NCBI GenBank assembly: GCA_038230255.1
Contig: JBBRNP010000002.1
Span: 186,001-250,000 of the forward strand
Length of the DNA: 64,000 nucleotides
Reading direction: 5' to 3'
DNA from: AV40 sp038230255
GTDB lineage: Bacteria; Verrucomicrobiota; Verrucomicrobiia; Chthoniobacterales; UBA10450
The position numbers were made by a program, and so were the translations under genes. Below are positions 32,144 through 40,516 of this stretch, piece by piece (the first letter of the stretch is position 1; every line of letters begins with the position of its first letter). The notes beneath the pieces were generated by a model. The model was given only the letters and a program-made list of their open reading frames with translations, was not told the origin of the DNA and did no database searches.

Positions 32144-33319
32144 ATGCCTGCGGCTGCCACTTCCGTACTGACCCAACCGCTTCTTGACCGATGCCGGGCG
32201 CGCGCCCCCGGTCACGATCGCGAAAACACATTTTGCCTTGAGGATTTCAACGAGCTGAAAGCCGCTGGCTATCTCAAGATGGCCATTCCGAAGGAGTTCG
32301 GTGGGGCAGGCATGACGCTCGCGCAGGTGGCGCGCGAAACGCGTCTGCTTGCGCAGTACGCGCCGCCGACCGCGCTGTGCATCAACATGCACAACTACTG
32401 GGTCGGTAACGCGGCGGATCTCTGGCGCGGAAGCGACAAGTCGTGCGAGTGGATTCTCAAAGATGCAGCGGCCGGCGAAGTGTTCGCAGCTGGCCACGCC
32501 GAACATGGCAACGACATTCCGGGGTTGCTCTCCTCGGCGAAAGCAGAGCCCGTCGAGGGTGGCTATAAGGTGACCGGCCGGAAGGCGTTCGGCAGCCTTG
32601 CGCCGGTGTGGACCCGGCTCGGCGGCCACGCCATGGACATGAGCGATCCGAAGGCGCCGAAGATTGTCCATTTTTTTCTGCCGCGCGACGCGAAAGGCTA
32701 CACGATCAAGGAGACGTGGGATGTGATGGGGATGCGCGCGACGCGCAGCGACGACACGATTCTCGAAGGCGCGTTTGTGCCCGATAAGTACATCATCCGC
32801 GTGCTGCCCGCGGGCGCGGCCGGCGCCGACAATTTCGTCGTGGGATTTTTCACGTGGGCGCTCGTTAACTTCGCGAACATCTATTACGCGATCGGATTGC
32901 GGACCCGCGAGGTACTGATCGAGCAGCTGAAGACGAAGACGTCCATTGCGCTGACGCGCCCGATGATCTACCACCCGGAAGTGCAGCACGGCATCGCCGA
33001 GATCACGATGGATCTCGAGACGATGGGGCCGCACGTCGAAGCGATCGCCACCGATTGGTCCGAAGGCCGGGTCGGGCCGGACTGGTTCGTGCGGCTCTTT
33101 GCGGTCAAGCATCGGACCGTGGAAGCGGCGTTTCGCATCGTCGATCGGGCTCTCGATCTTTCGGGCGGCTTCGGCATGTTCAAGAAAAGCGAACTCGAGC
33201 GGCTGTTCCGCGACTGCCGTGCCGGCAGGTTTCATCCGGCCAACCCGATGCTCACGCACGAGATCGTCGGTAAGATCTCGCTTGGGATCAGTCCGGACGA
33301 GCAACCTCGGTGGGGATGA
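32144..33319 (+). CDS. acyl-CoA dehydrogenase family flavoprotein
   Basis: 391 residues with the N-terminal helical domain (FNELKAAGYLKMAIPKEFGGAGM), the middle beta domain (VTGRKAFGSLAP.., IKETWDVMGMRATRSDDTILEG) and the C-terminal helical bundle ending DLSGGFGMFKKSELERLFRDCRAG. The pattern fits acyl-CoA dehydrogenases and the related flavin monooxygenases (DszC type); no catalytic Glu is obvious, so the reaction is open. The sequence is richer in G and C at third positions than its neighbours and has a strong SD, so horizontal acquisition is possible. Confidence 0.85.
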   Translation: MPAAATSVLTQPLLDRCRARAPGHDRENTFCLEDFNELKAAGYLKMAIPKEFGGAGMTLAQVARETRLLAQYAPPTALCINMHNYWVGNAADLWRGSDKSCEWILKDAAAGEVFAAGHAEHGNDIPGLLSSAKAEPVEGGYKVTGRKAFGSLAPVWTRLGGHAMDMSDPKAPKIVHFFLPRDAKGYTIKETWDVMGMRATRSDDTILEGAFVPDKYIIRVLPAGAAGADNFVVGFFTWALVNFANIYYAIGLRTREVLIEQLKTKTSIALTRPMIYHPEVQHGIAEITMDLETMGPHVEAIATDWSEGRVGPDWFVRLFAVKHRTVEAAFRIVDRALDLSGGFGMFKKSELERLFRDCRAGRFHPANPMLTHEIVGKISLGISPDEQPRWG

Positions 33320-33377
33320 CTCCTTGATGAGCGACTAACCCTACAACTTCGTCCGGTTTGTTATATGATTAGAGGAT

Positions 33378-33602
33378 ATGAAGCATTTTCAACTCGTTGC
33401 GTTGCTCGGTTGGACCGCGTTCTTAATCAGTTGTGAAACGACTCAAACCACAGGAATGGGGAACCAAGAGCAAAAACGTCTCGCCGCGATCCAGCAGCAG
33501 CAACAGGAAGGCGCGGAGATGGACCAAGCGGATCGGAATCTCTGGAATGCGCAGCAAGACCAGTTGAACAAGGGCACTAATCCCGCGCTTCCATATCGGT
33601 AA
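33378..33602 (+). CDS. small lipoprotein, Gln-rich
   Basis: 74 residues: lipoprotein signal MKHFQLVALLGWTAFLISC with Cys19 as the lipidation site, then a Gln/Glu/Asp-rich mature part (AAIQQQQQEGAEMDQ). No family recognised. Probably anchored in the inner or outer membrane facing the periplasm. Confidence 0.7.
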   Translation: MKHFQLVALLGWTAFLISCETTQTTGMGNQEQKRLAAIQQQQQEGAEMDQADRNLWNAQQDQLNKGTNPALPYR

Positions 33603-33660
33603 TTCCGCGGCCAGATTCTTTAGCCTTCCCCAGACGACTCCTTTCCGGTAGTTGTGTCTC

Positions 33661-34455
33661 ATGCATACAAAAACTTTTAGCCTGCTAGTCGTGATCGGGC
33701 TTGTCGGTGTATTCCTGGTCCACGCCCAATCGCCTACACCGTCGCCTTCGTCATCGCCAGCAAAGCATTCGCGCAAGAAAGCTGCGGCGACCGAGGCATC
33801 TCCCGTGGCAAGCGAATCGCCGGCGGCGGAAGCGTCCACTTCACCGGCGAAGAAGTCGCGCAAGAAAGCAACAATGACTGAAGCTTCTCCAGCAGCATCT
33901 GTTGGGGCGGAAGCGTCACCGTCACCGGCAAAGAAGTCTCGCAAGAAAGCAGCAGCGGCGACCGAAGCGTCTCCAGCAGCAACGACAGCTTCTGTAGCTC
34001 CGAGCACTCAACCGGTGATGGAACCAGCATCGAAAGGCGCTCGCAAAAAGACGAGCCTGGCTTCTCCGTCGCCGACCGCGACCGCGGAGGCATCACCTTC
34101 GCCAAGCGGCAAGCATGCTCGCAAAACAAAGACGAATGCGGCCGCCTCGCCCGCGGTTAGCCCATCACCTTCACCTGAGAAGAAGACATTGGCCGACTAT
34201 TTCAAACCGAAAAGTTCGCCAACTCCCGCGTCGGCTGCGGCTGCAACGACGACTACGTCAGCGAAAGCGAAACCCGAGACCACCACTCGCACAACTGCCG
34301 CACCTGGGGGCGGTAAAGGCCTCGTCTGGGTGAACACCGATTCGCATATCTATCACAAGGAAGGCTCGCGTTATTATGGGAAGACCGAAAAGGGGAAATA
34401 CATGACCGAAGCCGAGGCGATCAAAGAGGGGAACCGATCGTCGAAAAACAATTAG
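33661..34455 (+). CDS. exported Lys/Ala/Ser/Pro-rich repeat protein
   Basis: 264 residues from ATG 33661. Signal peptide (about 1-22, ending FLVHAQ), then about 180 residues of low-complexity sequence in which SPAKKSRKKAAATEASP-like units recur four times, giving a strongly basic, histone-H1-like tract. The last 45 residues are a compact conserved-looking domain (GLVWVNTDSHIYHKEGSRYY, then GKTEKGKYMTEAEA). The repeats may bind polyanions such as LPS, DNA or cell-wall polymers outside the cytoplasm (inference). A terminator follows. Confidence 0.75.
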   Translation: MHTKTFSLLVVIGLVGVFLVHAQSPTPSPSSSPAKHSRKKAAATEASPVASESPAAEASTSPAKKSRKKATMTEASPAASVGAEASPSPAKKSRKKAAAATEASPAATTASVAPSTQPVMEPASKGARKKTSLASPSPTATAEASPSPSGKHARKTKTNAAASPAVSPSPSPEKKTLADYFKPKSSPTPASAAAATTTTSAKAKPETTTRTTAAPGGGKGLVWVNTDSHIYHKEGSRYYGKTEKGKYMTEAEAIKEGNRSSKNN

Positions 34456-34499
34456 CCAAGAGAGCGGTTACGTCCGAAGCGGGCCGCTTCTAGATTTGG

Positions 34500-34531
34500 A
34501 AACGGCGGTGAACAGTGTTCGCCGCCGTTTT
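34500..34531 (+). terminator. Rho-independent terminator
   Basis: A 14-bp stem with one G-T pair (AAACGGCGGTGAAC / GTTCGCCGCCGTTT), a 3-base loop and a T run. It lies 45 bases past the repeat-rich gene and also faces the convergent gene at 34546. Confidence 0.88.
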
Positions 34532-34545
34532 CTCATACTATTGAA

Positions 34546-34782
34546 TTAGCTGCCGGTGCCGCGGAAGAGCGCGCCGAGCTTGCCTTTTAACATTTCTCCC
34601 GCTTCACCTGCCAGGGTGTTGAGGCCGGCGCTCGCCCCGCCACTGATAAATGAGTCGAGATGACTCGCGATCGGTCCGGGCAGCTTGGTCTTAAGCTCAG
34701 TGACAATCACTTCGACTGCTTTTCGTGCGTCTTCCTGGCTTATGCCGGTCTTCTTCACAACGAGGTTAATTAATTCGTCCAT
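34546..34782 (-). CDS. small soluble protein, unknown
   Basis: 78 residues, beginning MDELINLVVKKTGISQEDAR, which looks like the helical N-terminus of HU-type proteins (E-L-I-x-x-V-x-x-K-T-G) but lacks the DNA-binding arms. The middle, LKTKLPGPIASHLDSFI, is hydrophobic on one face; the end is Gly-rich. A helical scaffold or stress protein is conceivable. Not assigned to a family. Confidence 0.65.
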   Translation of the reverse strand: MDELINLVVKKTGISQEDARKAVEVIVTELKTKLPGPIASHLDSFISGGASAGLNTLAGEAGEMLKGKLGALFRGTGS

Positions 34783-34903
34783 GGTAATTAATATTGTTTC
34801 GCCCAGCGTAGATCGCTCGCTTCTCGATTAGCAACTGTAATCACGCCAAATCCGACGGCGCAAAGGCTTGCGCGAACAGAAATGATTCTGTCTAATCGAG
34901 CTC

Positions 34904-35197
34904 ATGATGAAATCATTATTTAGCTTAGTGGTAGCCGGAAGCCTTGCCTTGAGCAGTCTCGCTCTGGCGGCAGGCAAAACCTATCAGGTGACCGGACCAG
35001 TTCTGGAAGTGAACGACAGCATGATCGCTGTTCAAAAAGGAAAGGATCGTTGGGAGATTGCGCGCGATTCGAGTACGAAAGTAACCGGCGAACTGAAAGT
35101 TGGCGCGAAGGTGACGATTACCTACACAATGAGCGCGACCGATGTAGAGGCGAAAGCCGACAAGGGAGCAGCAAAAGCGCCGGCCAAAAAGCCATAG
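34904..35197 (+). CDS. small exported protein, paralogue of 30059-30352
   Basis: 97 residues: signal peptide (MMKSLFSLVVAGSLALSSLALA), then segments GPVLEVNDSMIAVQKG, EIARDSSTKVTGELKVGAKV and TITYTM in the same order as the 30059 protein. The C-terminus is Ala/Lys-rich. Periplasmic, function unknown. Followed by its own terminator. Confidence 0.75.
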   Translation: MMKSLFSLVVAGSLALSSLALAAGKTYQVTGPVLEVNDSMIAVQKGKDRWEIARDSSTKVTGELKVGAKVTITYTMSATDVEAKADKGAAKAPAKKP

Positions 35198-35226
35198 TCG
35201 TCCAGTCCGAATTGTCCAAGAAATGG

Positions 35227-35262
35227 AAATCCGCGGGGGGAGTATTGCCTCCGCGGATTTTT
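35227..35262 (+). terminator. Rho-independent terminator
   Basis: Perfect 10-bp stem AAATCCGCGG / CCGCGGATTT, extended by up to three more pairs, followed by T's. It terminates the small exported-protein gene. Confidence 0.88.
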
Positions 35263-35297
35263 CATTGAATTAAGACCAGGAGTAAGCGGAAAAGAAC

Positions 35298-35389
35298 TGG
35301 CGGTGAGGGAGGGATTCGAACCCTCGGTACCCTTTGACAGGTACGGCGCTTTAGCAAAGCGCTGCTTTCGACCACTCAGCCACCTCACC
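35298..35389 (-). tRNA. tRNA-Ser(GCT)
   Basis: A 92-nt class II tRNA on the minus strand: acceptor stem GGTGAGG/CCTCACC, D-arm TGGCTGAGTGGTCGAAA, anticodon loop TTTGCTAAA (GCT, reads AGC/AGU), a long variable arm, and TTCGAAT in the T loop. The 3' CCA is encoded (35298-35300). Confidence 0.95.
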
Positions 35390-35392
35390 AAA

Positions 35393-35412
35393 AGTCCGAG
35401 CCGGACTGGCAC
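35393..35412. repeat. short palindrome GTCCGAGCCGGACTGGCAC, copy 4
   Basis: Same sequence as at 3544, lying four bases from the 5' end of tRNA-Ser, between it and moeA. This is the one copy not next to a protein stop codon. Confidence 0.7.
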
Positions 35413-35478
35413 TCGGGCGGACAATATGCTTCGGAATTGGCGATTGCCAATTTCCAATTGCCATCGAAATGATTGGCA

Positions 35479-36654
35479 ATGATCAGCGAAGCAGAAGCGC
35501 GCGCGAAGATTTTGGAAGCGGTCGGCCCGTTGCCGCCGCGGAAGATGTCGATCTTCCAAGCGCTCGATCGCTTTGCCGCGGAAGATTATTTCGCGCGGTT
35601 GCCGCTGCCGATGTTCGACAACTCGGCGATGGACGGTTATGCGGTGATCGCGAGCGATTGTAAGCCCGGCAAACGATTGCGTGTGGTCGGCGAGCAACCG
35701 GCCGGCCTTGATCGAAAACTTCGCGTTTCAAATGGCGAGGCGATCCGAATTTTCACCGGCGCGCCGATGCCGAAAGGCGCAAATGCGGTGGTGATGCAGG
35801 AAGATGTCGCGCGCGATGGTGATGAGATCGTCATCAACGCAGATGTCGATGTTGACGAATTCGTGCGAAAACGCGGATGCGATCTGGGCGAAGGTCAAAA
35901 GATTGTCGGGAGAGGGGACCGAATTGTCGCCACGAGGCTCGCTTTGCTGGCCTCGCAAGGTTTCGCCGATGTCGTGGTCGGCGGCGAAGCTCGAGCCGTA
36001 ATCATTTCGACTGGCGACGAGTTGGCGAAGACCGGAGATAAACTTCAGCCGGGACAGATTTACGATAGCAATTCGATTTTGTTACAATCTTTGCTGGAAC
36101 GCTCCGGCGGGGTCGTCGCCTCGACTCAACATTGTGGTGACGACGCGACATCATTGCGAAAGGCGTTTGAAGCAGCGGCACAAAACGAAATTGCGATCGT
36201 GAGCGGCGGCGTTTCTGTGGGCGAACACGATTTGGTTCAATCAACCCTGCGCGATCTTGGGGCGAAGATCGACATCTGGCGGGTGGCGATCAAACCTGGT
36301 AAACCATTCTTGTTCGGGCAGTTAGGAACGTGCTTCGTTTTCGGATTGCCCGGGAATCCGGTGTCGGCCTTCGTCACGTTTCTGCAATTTGTTCGCCCGG
36401 CGATTCTGAAAATGATGGGCGCGAGCGATCTCGGTCTTCCGAAGATGCCGGCGAAGTTGACGGTCGATCTAACCAACGACAGCGACCGCGCGCATTATTT
36501 TCGCGGAAAACTCGAGAACGGAAATTTCGCGACGATTGGCCGGCAGGAGTCGCACGCCCTATTCGGCTTAAGCCAATCGAATGCGCTCTTGCGAGTTGAG
36601 ACCGGCAAATCGTTTAAGGCAGGCGAAATTGTCGATGTTCAGGTTTGGGAATGA
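35479..36654 (+). CDS. moeA: molybdopterin molybdenumtransferase
   Basis: 391 residues from ATG 35479. The gephyrin-like MoeA marks are PLPMFDNSAMDGYAV, FTGAPMPKGANAVVMQEDV, IISTGDEL with the following PGQIYDSNS, and a terminal GLPGNPVSAFVTF. MoeA inserts molybdate into adenylylated molybdopterin. It complements mobA, fdhD and the MOSC gene at 18.7-20.6 kb. Confidence 0.96.
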   Translation: MISEAEARAKILEAVGPLPPRKMSIFQALDRFAAEDYFARLPLPMFDNSAMDGYAVIASDCKPGKRLRVVGEQPAGLDRKLRVSNGEAIRIFTGAPMPKGANAVVMQEDVARDGDEIVINADVDVDEFVRKRGCDLGEGQKIVGRGDRIVATRLALLASQGFADVVVGGEARAVIISTGDELAKTGDKLQPGQIYDSNSILLQSLLERSGGVVASTQHCGDDATSLRKAFEAAAQNEIAIVSGGVSVGEHDLVQSTLRDLGAKIDIWRVAIKPGKPFLFGQLGTCFVFGLPGNPVSAFVTFLQFVRPAILKMMGASDLGLPKMPAKLTVDLTNDSDRAHYFRGKLENGNFATIGRQESHALFGLSQSNALLRVETGKSFKAGEIVDVQVWE

Positions 36655-36661
36655 TGTCCGA

Positions 36662-36681
36662 GGTCCGAGCCGGACGGGCAC
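36662..36681. repeat. short palindrome GGTCCGAGCCGGACGGGCAC, copy 5
   Basis: Begins eight bases after the moeA stop codon; same core as the 3544 copy. Confidence 0.7.
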
Positions 36682-36757
36682 TGCAATGGCATCCAACCGG
36701 CGTTTAGCGCGCGCCTGCAGTTTGACAGACCTTTTCCTCATTTTAGCTTAGAAGGCT

Positions 36758-37267
36758 TTGAATACGGAAACAGCGTTTGCGGAAGCTCCTCCCAATAAAT
36801 TTCGTGCCGACGCCGAGCGACTGTCCAACATCGTCCTGGAAATGCAGCGCTGTTTCGTTCTGCATCTCTGCAAAGAGCTAGCGCCCGGCAACGTTTCTTT
36901 TCCGCAGTTTTTTCTGCTCGCGTATCTCGATCAAAAAGAAGTGCTGACGATGACGGCGATTGCGCAAAAGATGGGGCACACAACCGCCGCGGCGAGCGGT
37001 CTGGTCGCGCGCTTGGAGAATTTGGGCATGGTCGTGCGCTCGATGGCCCGCGACGACCGGCGGAAAGTGATGGTCTGCATCACGCCGAAAGGTTCGGAGC
37101 TGGTGCGGCGAATTCGTCAGGAGATGGTTGGCAACTTGATGAAGATCATGGAATACCTTTCGCCGGATGAACAAAAGGCCTGGTTGCACATCTACGGCAA
37201 AATTTATGATTACTGCCAATCGAAGGATTGTCGTTCGTTCACGGGCAGTGAAATAAAACGAAGATAA
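36758..37267 (+). CDS. MarR-family transcriptional regulator
   Basis: A 169-residue winged-helix regulator (TTG start behind AGAAGG). The recognition helix lies in QKMGHTTAAASGLVARLENLG, and the wing Asp-Arg pair in SMARDDRRKVMVCITPKG. MarR proteins usually repress a neighbouring efflux operon and release on binding small aromatic compounds. The TolC-type gene 62 bases downstream is the likely target. Confidence 0.92.
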   Translation: MNTETAFAEAPPNKFRADAERLSNIVLEMQRCFVLHLCKELAPGNVSFPQFFLLAYLDQKEVLTMTAIAQKMGHTTAAASGLVARLENLGMVVRSMARDDRRKVMVCITPKGSELVRRIRQEMVGNLMKIMEYLSPDEQKAWLHIYGKIYDYCQSKDCRSFTGSEIKRR

Positions 37268-37329
37268 AAATTTCGGTTGAATCCGAGCGCGGCCTCTGGC
37301 GCATCTAATTTTTCGAATTTCACATTTTA

Positions 37330-39150
37330 ATGCGAAAAAACTTTGCTTACGGAGTTTCCGTAGTTGCACTCCTTGGAGTCGTTGTTGTTGTCGTCGGTCA
37401 ACCTCCGACTCCGACTGATTCCCCCACGCCTACGGTTACGGCCACGCCTACGTCGACGCCAACGCCGACAACGCCGCCCGTCCTCATTTCGACTGCGACG
37501 CCGACACCCACCCCGGTGCCCACGCCGACGATTACTCCAAACGAATCGGGCACTGTTTCCGTGCCTTCAACGTTGACCTCACCCTCTCCATCGCCGTCTG
37601 AGCCGCCTATCTCGGTTCAAGCCGCTGCGCTGAGCGCGAGCAGTCTCGGTTGGTCCGAACAAGGATCGCCTGTTTTCAGGATTGACCAGGCGGTGATCAC
37701 GGCGTTGCAACAAAATCCTGATGTCCGTCGTGCCCTGGAAGAGATCAAACGAACCAAAGGCGTGATCATCGAGATTCGGGCGCAGGCCTTGCCGCACATC
37801 GGCCCGACCGGAACTTTTACTTGGACCGATCCAAACCTTAATGAAGGCAGCTCTTTCTCGACATTTGGCCAGGTCGCGCCAACTCCAACGCCAGCCGGCA
37901 CACCCGTGCCGGGAACGGGAATGGGCGGAATCAAAAACCTGCGAAGCGACATTTCGTACAATATCAAGGTGACCGGCACGCAGCTGGTTTTTAACGGAAC
38001 GACATGGCCGGCGATACGCGGGACGTTTTTCCAGCGCGACTCAGCCTACTTCGCTCTGCGAAACACCGTGGACCTGGTCATTTCCACGGTGAAGACGCAG
38101 TTCTATCAGGTGGTTGTGAATCGGGAGCTGATCGTTGTTCAGGAGCAATCGGTCCGACTTTTGCAAAATCAGCTGAAAGATCAACAGAATCGCTTCGAGG
38201 CTGGAACTGTGCCGCGTTTCAACGTGTTGCAAGCTGAGGTGCAGCTGTCCAATCAGATCCCGCAGCTGATCACGGCCCGGAACAATTATCGGATCTCGAT
38301 CTTGCAACTGGCCAAGACTCTCGGTCTCGATTTCAATCCCGCGCGCGGATTGGCGGCTCCATTGCGCGTCGTCGGCGAGTTAGCTTACATTCCGCGCAAA
38401 GTCTCGTTGATCGAAGCAATCGAACTGGGCAAACAAAATCGACCGTTTTTGAAACAGGCCCGGGCCAATGTTTTAAACCAAATCGAGCAAGTCCACGTCG
38501 CACTGGGGGGATGGCTTCCGACAATCAACGCCAACGGCGGCGGGGAATGGCTGAGCTCGCAGTTTAATTCTAGCTGGGGTGACATTTCAAAAGGGTGGCT
38601 CACAACTGTGACCGGAAGCTGGCCGATCTGGGACAGCGGGCAGGTCTGGGGGCAGGTGAAGCAGCAGCGCGCCTTGCTTTCCGAATCGGAGATTACTTTT
38701 GACGACGATGTCCGTCAGGTGGAGCTCGAAATTCAACAGGCAGCGTCGAATTTGTCACAGAATCGCGAGCTGATCCAAGCCACCGCGAAGAATGTCGAAC
38801 AAGCGGAGGAAGCCGTGCGTTTGGCCAAGGCGCGATTGGACGCTGGCGCGGGCACGCAGCTCGACGTGTTGAATGCGCAAGTGCAATTGACCACCGCTCA
38901 GTCGACGCGATTGCAGGCGCTCTTCGGTTACAATTCGTCGCTGGCCGAGTTTGATCGAGTTACCGGAGCGCAGAGTTCGTACACCGAGCAATTCGACGGG
39001 ATTGCTCCGCACGCCACCCGCTCTCGAACGTATTATACCGGCAGTGATGTGGATGCGCGAGGAAAGCCGAAGCGCACAAATCCGTTTCAGCCCGGGCCCG
39101 TAACAACAACGACAACAACAACAATCTCGGAGCGACCATCCTCGAAATAG
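37330..39150 (+). CDS. TolC-family outer membrane efflux protein
   Basis: 606 residues. Signal peptide (about 1-23), then a Pro/Thr/Ser-rich stretch of about 70 residues that is unusual before a TolC domain, then two OEP repeats (about 115-360 and 370-560) with long helices (VVNRELIVVQEQSVRLLQN; NLSQNRELIQATAKNVEQAE). The end has a run of seven Thr. It should form the trimeric outer-membrane duct of an export pump; no membrane-fusion or pump gene is adjacent in this window. Confidence 0.92.
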   Translation: MRKNFAYGVSVVALLGVVVVVVGQPPTPTDSPTPTVTATPTSTPTPTTPPVLISTATPTPTPVPTPTITPNESGTVSVPSTLTSPSPSPSEPPISVQAAALSASSLGWSEQGSPVFRIDQAVITALQQNPDVRRALEEIKRTKGVIIEIRAQALPHIGPTGTFTWTDPNLNEGSSFSTFGQVAPTPTPAGTPVPGTGMGGIKNLRSDISYNIKVTGTQLVFNGTTWPAIRGTFFQRDSAYFALRNTVDLVISTVKTQFYQVVVNRELIVVQEQSVRLLQNQLKDQQNRFEAGTVPRFNVLQAEVQLSNQIPQLITARNNYRISILQLAKTLGLDFNPARGLAAPLRVVGELAYIPRKVSLIEAIELGKQNRPFLKQARANVLNQIEQVHVALGGWLPTINANGGGEWLSSQFNSSWGDISKGWLTTVTGSWPIWDSGQVWGQVKQQRALLSESEITFDDDVRQVELEIQQAASNLSQNRELIQATAKNVEQAEEAVRLAKARLDAGAGTQLDVLNAQVQLTTAQSTRLQALFGYNSSLAEFDRVTGAQSSYTEQFDGIAPHATRSRTYYTGSDVDARGKPKRTNPFQPGPVTTTTTTTISERPSSK

Positions 39151-39168
39151 AGGGCCTGCGATTTTTCG

Positions 39169-39831
39169 GTGACTGCGGAGATTCCGATCCAATATTTCCC
39201 AGCGCTCCGCGATATCACGCTTTGCCGTCACGCGTTTATCGAACGGATTCCCGGCATCGATGTTTCACACGATAAAGCCGAGGCATTGGAGCGCCTCGAT
39301 GCCGTTCATCGCGAGGCGCGCCGAGAGATTGGGATGGCGGACTGGCCTCTTCTCACGGCTCAACAAATTCATGGAGACAGGATCGCGGTGGTCGATCACC
39401 CGGTCGCGCGCGATAAAGAATTTGCCGGTTGCGACGGGATCATCACGAATCAGAAAAAGATCGCGCTGGGTATTCATGTGGCCGATTGCGGCGCGGTTTA
39501 CGTTGTCGACCCAAAAACACCGGCGATTGGCCTCGTCCATTCCGGCAAGAAAGGAACCGAGGTGGCGATTGTTTCGAAAGCGATTCAGCAAATGCGCGAA
39601 CATTTTGGATCGGGCGCGGCGGAGTTGGTTGTGCAACTCAGCCCCTGTATTCGACCGCCGCATTACGAAATCGATTTCGCGTCGCAAATCGTTGAGCAAT
39701 GCCGCGCCGCCGGCGTGATAAAGATTAATGACTCGGGAGTCTGTACCGCGTGTGACCTTGGTCGCTACTATTCCTATCGCGCTGAAAAAGGAAAAACCGG
39801 CCGGATGCTCGCGCTGCTCGGACTGACGTAA
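39169..39831 (+). CDS. pgeF: peptidoglycan editing factor / polyphenol oxidase family
   Basis: A 220-residue (GTG start) DUF152/YfiH protein. The family's metal site is visible as the His in QQIHGDRIAVV, the Cys in HVADCGAVYVVD and the His in GLVHSGKKGTE (usually HAGWRG; here the Trp-Arg is Lys-Lys). C-terminal CTACDLGRYYSYR is typical. E. coli YfiH removes L-Ser wrongly built into muropeptides; purine nucleoside phosphorylase activity is also described for the family. Confidence 0.88.
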   Translation: MTAEIPIQYFPALRDITLCRHAFIERIPGIDVSHDKAEALERLDAVHREARREIGMADWPLLTAQQIHGDRIAVVDHPVARDKEFAGCDGIITNQKKIALGIHVADCGAVYVVDPKTPAIGLVHSGKKGTEVAIVSKAIQQMREHFGSGAAELVVQLSPCIRPPHYEIDFASQIVEQCRAAGVIKINDSGVCTACDLGRYYSYRAEKGKTGRMLALLGLT

Positions 39832-39902
39832 AAGGTGGCGCGTTACTTTGCAAAAAGCGTTGGCAGACCCATCGTTTCTCGTTAGGCAAGTTACGATTCT
39901 TT

Positions 39903-40469
39903 ATGCTGATACCGATCGCAGCCAATGGATTCTGGCAGCCCAGAGACGCGCCGACACCGTCTTTGCGCGAGACCGCACGGCTGTTCGACCAAATTCAGGG
40001 CCAGACCATTATAGAAATCGGTTCGGGAATACACGGCCGGCTCGCTGGCGATAGCGTTGTGACCTGGGCTAAAAGGACAAAGGCAAAACGAATTATCGCC
40101 GTCGACCTGGATGAGAAACAAATCCGCCTGGTTAAGGAGGCGACAAGCAAATACCCCAACGTGGAAGCGATCGTGACTGAAGGTGTTCGATTTCTGGCCG
40201 ACTTTTCTTCCACCATCGATTTGCTCTATCTCGATTTCTGGACCGCCGATCCCGAGGGCACGCTGCCCGGCACCGGGAGAGCGGAAACTTATCGCAATGC
40301 TTTTGCTGCCGCCCGCGACAAGCTCAACCGACGGTCGCTAATTCTGATTGATGACACTGACCACATCCACCCTTGGAAACATACGCTTATTGTTCCGGAC
40401 GCGAGAAAAGAAGGCTTTGTAGTTAGGTTCGTCGGCCGGCAAACTTTGTTAACGCGAAACGTGGACTAG
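39903..40469 (+). CDS. SAM-dependent methyltransferase-like protein
   Basis: 188 residues with a Rossmann core: motif I IIEIGSGIHGRL, motif II IIAVDLDEKQI, motif IV LLYLDFWTADPEG, followed by LILIDDTDHIHPWK. The acidic loop and IDD/TD resemble metal-dependent O-methyltransferases (TylF/CmcI-like), but no substrate domain is recognised. Soluble. It converges on lpxA. Confidence 0.8.
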   Translation: MLIPIAANGFWQPRDAPTPSLRETARLFDQIQGQTIIEIGSGIHGRLAGDSVVTWAKRTKAKRIIAVDLDEKQIRLVKEATSKYPNVEAIVTEGVRFLADFSSTIDLLYLDFWTADPEGTLPGTGRAETYRNAFAAARDKLNRRSLILIDDTDHIHPWKHTLIVPDARKEGFVVRFVGRQTLLTRNVD

Positions 40470-40476
40470 AGCACGA

Positions 40477-40516
40477 AGGAACACGAAGTCGTAACCAGAT
40501 CAATCTTCGTGTTCTT
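40477..40516. terminator. hairpin between convergent methyltransferase and lpxA genes
   Basis: AGGAACACGAAG and CTTCGTGTTCTT pair over 12 bp (one G-T) across a 16-base loop that includes the lpxA stop codon. There is no long T run, so the terminator role is likely but not certain. Confidence 0.6.

Noticed and set aside
31877..33304. 475-codon minus-strand frame opposite the acyl-CoA dehydrogenase
   Set aside because: The plus-strand protein has clear family motifs and a strong SD; the minus frame shows only shadow composition.
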